NCBI RefSeq assembly: GCF_019059575.1
Contig: NW_024881503.1
Span: 2,108,001-2,172,000 of the forward strand
DNA length: 64,000 bases
From: Amphibalanus amphitrite
Lineage: Eukaryota; Arthropoda; Thecostraca; Balanomorpha; Balanidae
Reading direction: 5' to 3'
Under the pieces are notes generated by a model. It worked only from the letters and a program-made list of their open reading frames with translations, was not told the DNA's origin and did not search any database. Numbering within the stretch: the first letter of the stretch is position 1; each line of letters opens with the position of its first letter. Of this stretch, positions 60,401-64,000 are shown one piece after another. A program made the position numbers and the translations under genes.

Positions 60401-63346
60401 AATTGATGGGGGAGAAGGTATGCCAAGTTTCAAGTCGATAGCGTAAGCGGTTCATAAGTTATTCAAGAAAAACGGAGGGGGGGGGGTCGGATCCGACCCC
60501 ACCCAGGCGGTTCCGGGTTAACACATTAATTGATAAACGCAAATTAACCCGCGCCCCACTGGGGGGGGGCTATTTATAGCCCCCCCTCCCGTTTTTCTGC
60601 AATAACTTCCAAACTGCTTGACGGATCGACGCCAAACTTTCAGGACCTTCGGCTGCATCAATTTGACACCTTGTGTCAAAATTTGAACTTCGTAGGTACC
60701 ATAGGTCGGCCGGAAATGACGTCAGAGTGACGTCATGTTCGTCCGATTTCGACGCAGAACATTGAACCACGGCAATCGCTCCCAAGAGCTCAGTTTTTAA
60801 GCTAGATCCAATTTCTTTGCATGAAAGGACTCAGAATTGACCGCGCTATCAAACTGCTATCTCGGATTTTCAAAAATTTGAAAATTTCCAAAATTTTATA
60901 TAATTATATTCAAAATTTATATTTTTATATTTTTTTCAAAAAGTTTTTGACTTTTCGAAAAAACCGGAATATATGTGACAGAACGCATGATGTTGACTAA
61001 CTCTAGCAAGTTTTAGCTAAATATCTTCAAAAATGGCCAAGTTATACGCATTATTGCAAAAAATTCACAATTATTAATTTTTCAAATCAATTTTTCAGTA
61101 CGTATTTGACATCGTACACCAATATAAATGACACCATCGTGTTCCTGAGCTCAAACTGCATCCATTAGACACCTTTTTTGTTGAAAAATGTAAACTTCAA
61201 AATTTGACCTTTTTTGACCTGAAAGTGACCTGACCTAAGCGAAATTCGACTCCAAATGACCTCAAATGACACAGACGACATCAAATTCGAAATCTATGGC
61301 CTAAATGGACCATAAAACATGTGTCACGTGACCGACGCATGATATAATATTTTCGTGACCTGTGATGACCTGACCCTGACCTGAAAATCAAAGTACAAGT
61401 TTGGTACCCTCAAAGTATCTAGAGCATCTCTTCACGAGTGTGGAAACCAAAAATGAGCCTGATCTGACTTGTAAGACGGCGGCCAGAGCCCAAAATGTGA
61501 ACAAGCCAAAATGCTAATAATTTTTACTTTGACCTGACCTGTGACGTCATCGGTGACCTCGAGGTCAATGAAATTAGGTTTCGCTCGACAGTTTTTCCGG
61601 GGCTATCAGACGCCGTTTGAATTTTGACGATCGGTCCAGTAGTTTCGGAGTTAGGAGGGGGGGCTATGAATAGCCCCCCCCCCCCAGTAGGGCGTGTTAT
61701 ACACAGACCCCAGTGGGGCGCGGGTTAACATTTCGATAAGTAAGCAATAAGCATACGAGCAAGTATAATGTCACAACACTGACTTCAATAATAACTTATC
61801 GATTATTGTTAATAAATTGATAAATACAATGATAATCAATTGTTGCCTACTCACACTTTTCATCAATAATAGGTACGGGGAACGTCTAAATCAGACGGCC
61901 ATCACGGTCAAACCCACTCTTAGGTCATGCCTGTTACTCAGCCCATCCTGACTGTCTCACTCCCCGTCCACAGAGCAGCTCTATGAGATCCGCAAGGCCA
62001 GCGTGTCCCGACTGCTCTGTGACAACGTGGGCAGCCTGCAGTCTGTGGCCCCCAACCCGTTCCTGCGGGCCGACACCTTCCTGTGAGTGAGACGCGGACG
62101 CGGCTTGGTGTGATTGGCGTGTTCTTCTCGTGTTTGTGGTCTTTCTATCACCAGCCATGCTATACTATACATAAACTGGCTTTGAAATGGCAAGCACCCA
62201 TCACCCATGAACCAGTATTCAGAGTAGGTATAATACGTCCTGTTGATGCCTCTTGCTGGTACCCTTCTCTGAGCCTATGTAACTCCCTACCCTCCCACAG
62301 GAACGCCCCCGTTCTGTGTAATATGCTGCCGGCCATGGACCTGCTTCCCTGGAAGGTGGCCGGCTCGGGACTCCTCGTGCCAGAGCCCCTCTTCGGCGAC
62401 GTCATTGGCAGCGCCAAGAGCGACCTCGAGCGGCGGAGGCACGAAGAACGGCTTCTATTTGAGCTCGGTAGGTGGCACGGCACTGTCAGCCTGCATGTCA
62501 AATAGGTACACTTTAGTCTGAAAATGGCCTGTTATATATAAAAGCTCTGTATTAATCATCCTTCACCTTTCCATGCTTCTATCCTCAGGATACTGAAATC
62601 CTTCTCCTCCACGCCGCAACCCTCCTCCGGGCTGGACAGGCAACTTTATCTCATGCGGGCTGCTCCCTTGGAGCGGCACCGCTGCTCCCGAGGGAGCGCA
62701 CCCCGTAGCCGGGTGCAGTGAGTGCCTTGGGGCTGGGTGGCCTGTCTTCGGACGGGCTCAGCCCCGGCGACTCACTAGGGTGCCTGCCCAGACCAATGTC
62801 TCCCCCTAATTCCTATCATCCTTCCGGCTCTGCAATGGTCTTGTCGACCGAAAGGGCCTAACCCAACAAAACAAACAAAAAACAAACAAATAATCATCCT
62901 TCTTCCGACTTCATAAACAACTTAATGCCAAAGTATCCATGTCATTCTGCTAATAACATCACCGTAAAACTGGTAAAATCGTTCCATCTGCCGCTCATCC
63001 ATTGCCTTTTTCTCTACAATGCTTGTCTGCCAGTAACATCATAATTTTCATGCGAATATCTTGGTAACTTCTCCCAAATAGCCAGCCTGTAAAATAGCCA
63101 GTCAGCTCAATGATTGACCTATCATTAGAGCTCGTAAGGCGTCCGTATTTCCGCTCACGCCGGATGACCTACCCCTCTCCCTTTGACTCAGTTCATACCG
63201 TCCATTCCAGACATGTCAGCGGACCACAAGTCGGCGCTGGGCACGGCCCTGGCTCAGAGCAGACCCACTGAACAGGCTCTGGTGGTGGCCAATACCTCGC
63301 TACTGCTCGAGTACGCCTCCAGGAAACTGATGCACACTATGATGAA
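21449..63346 (+). CDS. Animal haem-peroxidase-family protein, probable pseudoenzyme (3' end outside window)
   Basis: Sixteen exons with matching phases give ~739 residues: 21449-21459, 30590-30729, 52667-52799, 53149-53268, 54361-54455, 54685-54843, 55151-55270, 55568-55742, 55985-56201, 57748-57894, 58235-58385, 58698-58879, 59091-59247, 61974-62082, 62301-62467, 63211-63346. Exons 1-2 give a signal peptide, so the protein is secreted. Family marks: RSLDGRCNN (135-143), distal His210 in WGQLISHDLT, calcium loop SAFLDAS (269-275), catalytic Arg326, REHNRLA (342-348), IQQGRDHGLPGY, VDLFVGGMLE, DRFWYE. Compared with myeloperoxidase, Asp94 is Ser209, Glu242 is Thr329, proximal His336 is Leu427 and Asn421 is Thr499. 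Haem ligation therefore looks lost. The frame is otherwise intact, so it is not a decayed pseudogene. Subfamily unknown. Confidence 0.85.
21460..26949 (+). other. Intron 1, proximal part
   Basis: 5.5 kb without recognised genes. It holds C-tracts at ~23425 and ~23465 and a degenerate ~44 bp tandem repeat at 25955-26275. Its far end is occupied by the nested transposon complex. Confidence 0.45.
25955..26275. repeat. Degenerate tandem repeat, unit ~44 bp
   Basis: About seven units built on CAGGC-AAGCT-GG--GGAACA-AACTGCTGAG and a T-rich tail, strongly diverged from one another; an old minisatellite. Confidence 0.6.
27480..28165. repeat. Minisatellite, ~20 bp unit AGGGGCACCACAGGCCTGTC
   Basis: Roughly 30 imperfect direct copies of the unit, with some longer variants. 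It yields long spurious frames on both strands. Confidence 0.85.
28199..29191. mobile_element. TTAA-flanked AGGTCA-rich element B
   Basis: TTAA at 28195-28198 and 29192-29195; ends CCCTATTCCTGGCGGG and CCCGCCAGGAATAGGG. The body from ~28255 to ~28900 is the reverse complement of the body of element C and of element A, but the terminal repeats are of a different sequence. Confidence 0.85.
29196..30201. mobile_element. TTAA-flanked AGGTCA-rich element C
   Basis: Shares the TTAA at 29192-29195 with element B and ends at TTAA 30202-30205. The ends CCCGCGCACCGAC and GTCGGTGCGCGGG are those of element A, and the body is in the same orientation as A. Confidence 0.85.
30590..30729 (+). CDS. Peroxidase-family gene exon 2 (signal peptide)
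   Basis: Pyrimidine-rich tract then acceptor CGCCAG; donor GTCAGT. It encodes WLSAR, a run of six Leu, CGCAAAL (signal core) and the start of the mature region SFSEDEVRAALDTAAG. It leaves phase 1, matching exon 3 about 22 kb away. It starts only 134 bases after the end of element D. Confidence 0.65.
30897..32067. mobile_element. TTAA-type AGGTCA-rich element E (intron 2)
   Basis: TTAA at 30893-30896; ends CCCACGCCCCGTTGGG and CCCAACGGGGCGAGGG. The right target copy has mutated to TGCT. Palindromes with core CATTTTGG (left) and CCAAAATG (right) sit between the G and C tracts. It belongs to the second body subfamily, with ATATATTCCGGTTTT and ATGTTTTATGGTCC words. Confidence 0.75.
32068..33640. 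other. Intron 2, segment after element E
   Basis: 32200-32950 is GC- and CpG-rich and open for 261 codons on the minus strand. The product has no recognisable domain, so I do not call a gene. It may be a CpG-rich regulatory region. Confidence 0.3.
33655..33768. repeat. ~37 bp tandem repeat around the LTR element, left part
   Basis: Units of CACTGTCGTTTTCATTCCGC and GCGCTGTTTTCGATT. The same array resumes at 35276-35350 after the retrotransposon, so the insertion split a minisatellite. Confidence 0.65.
33769..34074 (+). repeat. 5' LTR
   Basis: 306 bp, starting TGGTGTGTTGTCG and ending AAACACAACA. Identical to the copy at 34970-35275 as far as I can read. Contains AATAAA at about 34015. Flanked on the left by CTGTC. 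Confidence 0.9.
34128..34751 (+). pseudogene. Truncated gag-like frame of the LTR element
   Basis: Begins MSENESEVQTLSALLRRQ, a charged coiled N-terminus followed by a Pro/Ala-rich linker and a capsid-like stretch (FTVWTEKVKGYFLL, DEDWHRVIRFGLDL). It runs out of homology at about 34590, where a 21 bp direct repeat (34594-34614 and 34640-34660) marks a rearranged junction. Downstream codons are out of frame with the pol remnant. Assignment to gag rests on position and character, not on a specific motif. Confidence 0.6.
34640..34938 (+). pseudogene. Pol C-terminal remnant of the LTR element
   Basis: A frame ending at 34938 contains GRVLWRNRRFLRPYRP and RRSSRARQPPDRLS, the basic tail typical of Gypsy-type integrase/pol ends. 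Protease, reverse transcriptase, RNase H and the integrase core are absent. Confidence 0.6.
34970..35275 (+). repeat. 3' LTR
   Basis: Same 306 bp as the 5' LTR, followed by the target duplication CTGTC. Confidence 0.9.
35281..38380. other. Intron 2, mid part
   Basis: Begins with the rest of the split minisatellite (to ~35350). No other gene, RNA or clear mobile element is recognised. Confidence 0.4.
38381..39135. repeat. Tandem duplication, copy 1
   Basis: Starts aaaaacagaattgataacg and ends cttgtcgagttcatga. It is repeated 770 bases downstream at 39151-39911. The copies differ mainly in lengths of C and G tracts (for instance G10-11 versus G16-17 near 38753 and 39528). The copy contains the first ~85 bases of the TA-flanked element. 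Confidence 0.9.
39151..39911. repeat. Tandem duplication, copy 2
   Basis: Direct repeat of 38381-39135, continuing into the full TA-flanked element, whereas copy 1 stops inside it. Confidence 0.9.
39824..40795. mobile_element. TA-flanked MITE with GTAAGAGTACGC motifs
   Basis: Ends GGGTAAGGGCGGGTAAGAGTACGC-type (left) and GCGTACTCTTATACGACTTCACCC (right, as read), bordered by TA at 39822-39823 and 40796-40797. The word TAAGAGTACGC or its complement occurs at about 39835, 39855, 40220, 40552, 40572, 40598 and 40771. No transposase frame. Organised like the element at 14049-14997 but with a different motif. Confidence 0.65.
41025..42199. mobile_element. TTAA-flanked AGGTCA-rich element F
   Basis: TTAA at 41021-41024 and 42200-42203; ends CCCGCGCGGGGCTGGG and CCCAGCCCCGCGCGGG, perfect inverse. 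G-tract/core/C-tract palindromes have core TAAATTTTA at both ends. The body has runs such as AGGTCAAGGTCAAGGTCAGG, ATATATTCCGG and GGCGGCGCTGCGCGCCGCC. Confidence 0.9.
42204..44723. other. Intron 2, segment between elements
   Basis: Short open frames occur at 42547-42900 and 43752-44051 (the latter Cys-rich in part). Neither has a recognisable domain or splice context. I see nothing else. Confidence 0.35.
44732..45746. mobile_element. hAT-type non-autonomous element, 8 bp duplication AGTACATA
   Basis: Ends CATGGGTGGAGAA and TTCTCCACCCATG, bordered by AGTACATA at 44724-44731 and 45747-45754. Sub-terminal GTTACCCCGGCC repeats occur at both ends. No transposase. A tRNA-like stretch lies inside at about 45237-45310. 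Confidence 0.8.
45237..45310 (+). other. tRNA-derived-looking segment
   Basis: GTCTCGTAGCTCAATCGC resembles a tRNA 5' half with a good A box (TAGCTCAATCG). The B-box position (GTTCCGGTTAC) is poor and no full cloverleaf could be drawn. Likely a SINE head or a decayed tRNA. Confidence 0.35.
45755..46443. other. Intron 2, short segment
   Basis: 45940-46100 is unusually rich in AGCTAAG/AGCTGA words. Otherwise nothing is recognised. Confidence 0.3.
46448..47618. mobile_element. TTAA-flanked AGGTCA-rich element G
   Basis: TTAA at 46444-46447 and 47619-47622; ends CCCGCGCCCGACTGGG and CCCAGCAGGGCGCGGG. Palindrome cores GTGTTTGAACAC (left) and its inverse GTGTTCAAACAC (right). The body resembles A, B and C (cattcgatgcg, GACCTCAGGTC, AATGGGGAGGTCGC). 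Confidence 0.88.
47623..51340. other. Intron 2, segment without recognised features
   Basis: GC-rich around 48640-48780 with an AAATATAGG word; nothing else stands out and I see no gene. Confidence 0.35.
51341..51640. repeat. Minisatellite with TGTCCCGAGGCGGGG / TGTTCCGAGGTGCGGAG units
   Basis: About ten imperfect units of 22-27 bp, in two variants arranged in blocks; weaker units extend to ~51750. Confidence 0.75.
51760..52666. other. Intron 2, end
   Basis: No gene recognised. The last bases (tctcgttgtccattgacag) form the acceptor for exon 3. Confidence 0.4.
52667..52799 (+). CDS. Peroxidase-family gene exon 3
   Basis: Acceptor TTGACAG, donor GTAATG. Encodes the propeptide-like region DLGAGRPRPSPAW to AKLLLDG, rich in Pro and Ala; phase 1 in, 2 out. 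Confidence 0.75.
52866..52925. repeat. Small inverted repeat in intron 3
   Basis: catagataacagtagaac and the inverse ctgttctactgttatctatg form a ~22 bp imperfect hairpin. Confidence 0.5.
53149..53268 (+). CDS. Peroxidase-family gene exon 4
   Basis: Acceptor CCCTCAG, donor GTCAGT. Encodes the region before the peroxidase domain and its first cysteines (GKHCPGADQTPCQPSKFR). Confidence 0.85.
53933..53990. repeat. Simple repeat (GGCCCGGCCCGGACC)n
   Basis: Short GC-only tandem repeat in intron 4. Confidence 0.8.
54361..54455 (+). CDS. Peroxidase-family gene exon 5 (domain start)
   Basis: Encodes SLDGRCNNVQQATWGS and PLSRLLPAQYSDG, the canonical entrance of animal peroxidase domains; donor GTAAGC. 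Confidence 0.9.
54685..54843 (+). CDS. Peroxidase-family gene exon 6 (distal His)
   Basis: Encodes WGQLISHDLTLISP. Distal His210 and the calcium Asp211 are kept. The residue before His, Asp94 in myeloperoxidase (haem ester), is Ser209. Confidence 0.9.
55151..55270 (+). CDS. Peroxidase-family gene exon 7
   Basis: Cysteine-rich segment EEQCCQNPAGAHCLPM to CRLG, matching the family's CC...C.P...C...RS...C pattern; donor GTGAGT. Confidence 0.9.
55568..55742 (+). CDS. Peroxidase-family gene exon 8 (calcium loop)
   Basis: Encodes REQLNMASAFLDASALYGTD. S-x-F-x-D-x-S matches the T/S-x-F-x-D-x-S calcium-binding loop; donor GTAAGG. Confidence 0.9.
55985..56201 (+). CDS. Peroxidase-family gene exon 9 (catalytic Arg)
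   Basis: Encodes AADRRAATHAGTTALY then TLLTREHNRLA. By alignment 20 residues before REHNR, Arg326 equals Arg239 of myeloperoxidase and Thr329 replaces haem-ester Glu242. Ends phase 0 at FLPAVLGQ. Confidence 0.9.
56223..56505. mobile_element. hAT-type MITE, duplication CGCAGTAA (intron 9)
   Basis: Ends TAGTGATGTCAAT and ATTGACATCTCTA, flanked by CGCAGTAA at 56215-56222 and 56506-56513. The interior is a set of ATACCAA/TTGGTAT words that can pair. Confidence 0.8.
56683..56939. mobile_element. hAT-type MITE, duplication GACAGGTA (intron 9)
   Basis: Ends CATAGGCGCGGGA and TCCCGCGCCTATG, flanked by GACAGGTA at 56675-56682 and 56940-56947. Contains a G13 tract and a ggggcaccgcccc hairpin. Confidence 0.85.
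57748..57894 (+). CDS. Peroxidase-family gene exon 10 (proximal-His region)
   Basis: Encodes ATAALHFYLALLPDALH where family members have ATAAFRFGHSLLP. The proximal haem-ligand His is Leu427 and the Gly before it is Tyr426. His424, three residues upstream, is the only nearby His. Confidence 0.9.
58235..58385 (+). CDS. Peroxidase-family gene exon 11
   Basis: Encodes LSDSFFSSSDLYRTGRLDQL and VTEQVTR, the family's L.D.FF...L...G.DDLL segment; donor GTACGT. Confidence 0.9.
58698..58879 (+). CDS. Peroxidase-family gene exon 12
   Basis: Encodes LAYTIQQGRDHGLPGYGSFR and CGL. The Asn that hydrogen-bonds the proximal His (Asn421 in myeloperoxidase, N in NIQRxRDHG) is Thr499. Confidence 0.9.
59091..59247 (+). 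CDS. Peroxidase-family gene exon 13
   Basis: Encodes VDLFVGGMLESPLEG, VGPTFACILGQQF and DRFWYE, all conserved family blocks; donor GTGAGG. Confidence 0.9.
59300..60517. mobile_element. TTAA-flanked AGGTCA-rich element H (intron 13)
   Basis: TTAA at 59296-59299 and 60518-60521; ends CCCGGCACCGCCTGGG and CCCAGGCGGTTCCGGG. Palindrome core TCGGATCCGA at both ends. Second body subfamily. Confidence 0.88.
60548..61724. mobile_element. TTAA-flanked AGGTCA-rich element I (intron 13)
   Basis: TTAA at 60544-60547 and 61725-61728; ends CCCGCGCCCCACTGGGG and CCCCAGTGGGGCGCGGG. Palindrome cores CTATTTATAG (left) and CTATGAATAG (right). The body is inverted relative to F and H (AAACATGTGTCACGTGACC, AACCGGAATATATG). 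Confidence 0.88.
61974..62082 (+). CDS. Peroxidase-family gene exon 14
   Basis: Encodes QLYEIRKASVSRLLCDNV and NPFLRADTFL, the typical C-terminal part of the domain; donor GTGAGT. Confidence 0.9.
62301..62467 (+). CDS. Peroxidase-family gene exon 15 (domain end)
   Basis: Encodes NAPVLCNMLPAMDLLPW, the closing cysteine and MDL..W block, then a charged stretch (SDLERRRHEERLLFEL). Confidence 0.88.
62565..62890 (+). mobile_element. 5'-truncated LINE 3' end with 12 bp duplication
   Basis: The fragment ends in a CAAA-rich tail (acaaacaaaaaacaaacaaa) and is flanked by TAATCATCCTTC at 62553-62564 and 62891-62902. Tail plus duplication indicate target-primed retroposition. No protein remains. Confidence 0.7.
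63211..63346 (+). CDS. Peroxidase-family gene exon 16 (last in window)
   Basis: Acceptor ATTCCAG, donor GTGAGT after ATGATGAA. Encodes DMSADHKSALGTALAQSR to KLMHTMMK, a helical tail beyond the peroxidase domain; phase 2 out, so at least one more exon lies past 64000 or undetected. Confidence 0.75.
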
Positions 63347-63393
63347 GTGAGTTGTGTGGTGAGGGAGGAGAGAGAGGGAGGGAGGGAGGGAGG

Positions 63394-63448
<55 letters not shown>

Positions 63449-64000
63449 AAGAGGAAGAGCAAGGAGGGAGGGAGGAAGAATGAGCCGTAGAGTCGATGAG
63501 TTGGAGTTGAGTGAGGAGGGAACTAGGACAGGGGGGATACCGATAGTGTTTTTGTCTTGCTATTTATAACAACGATTTATGCCATCAATATTCCGCTTCT
63601 CCGTAATTACAGCAAGCACGGTCCTCGTGATGAATTTATCGGCATTCATACTTCTATCGCGGTCCACCAGGCTGACTAATGAGACCGTTCAGCCGTGTGT
63701 GTAGGTTAAGTACCGACAACGTCCCCTGACAAAATGTCATTTGTCGCTGTACCGAGGCGGTCTTATGGTCCTACAATAGCCGGTAGTAGCGGCTCCCGTG
63801 CTCATACCCATTGCATTGTGGCGGGACGGGGGTATTCATATGCCTGCTGGCGTCAGTCATGGTTTGAAGGTATCGCTTTGAGGTGCGGCCGAGGCACTGC
63901 TCGGTGAACCCACGCGATGCAAGTTTGGTGTGCACGTCGCAGTAATGGGATCAACTCACGAAACGGAGTTTGGGGTTCAACATGTTTATTATGATTTTTC
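63347..64000. other. Intron 16 start with (GA)n/(GGGA)n repeat
   Basis: 63360-63480 is purine-only simple repeat. No further exon is supported to the window end. Confidence 0.6.

Overview
The window looks like nuclear DNA of an arthropod, most plausibly a crustacean. It carries a seven-helix insect-type gustatory receptor, a small tandem family of ionotropic-receptor (IR) genes without amino-terminal domain or introns, and a many-exon animal haem-peroxidase-family gene whose introns are full of transposons. No sequence names the species; a barnacle-like or other crustacean host is inference only.

Layout. 1-480: fragment of an AGGTCA-rich repeat. 1167-2423 (+): gustatory receptor. 3208-17130: four IR paralogues, two on + (3208-4542 intact; 4814-6175 with two in-frame stops) and two on - (9528-13652, split by a 2.76 kb hAT-type transposon with a perfect 8 bp target duplication; 15690-16914, a decayed pseudogene). 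18649-19653: a TTAA-flanked element. 21449-63346 and beyond (+): one peroxidase-family gene. I assembled 16 exons with consistent splice phases; exon 1 is the least certain, and the 3' end lies outside the window. Introns 1, 2 and 13 hold most of the mobile DNA: about eight further TTAA-flanked elements, one LTR retrotransposon with identical 306 bp LTRs, a 770 bp tandem duplication, hAT-type MITEs, a TA-flanked element, a LINE tail and several minisatellites.

Themes. The receptors form a chemosensory cluster that appears to be turning over: one intact IR, one blocked only by two stop codons, one blocked only by a transposon, one decayed. The peroxidase-family protein keeps the overall fold signatures, distal His, catalytic Arg and calcium loop. 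It lacks the proximal His, its Asn partner and both haem-ester acids, so it is probably a pseudoenzyme. The most unusual repeat is a family of roughly 1.0-1.2 kb elements flanked by TTAA with CCC...GGG ends. They carry a G-tract/core/C-tract palindrome near each end, and in several copies that core matches between the two ends but differs from copy to copy. Their interiors are packed with AGGTCA words, the nuclear-receptor half-site.
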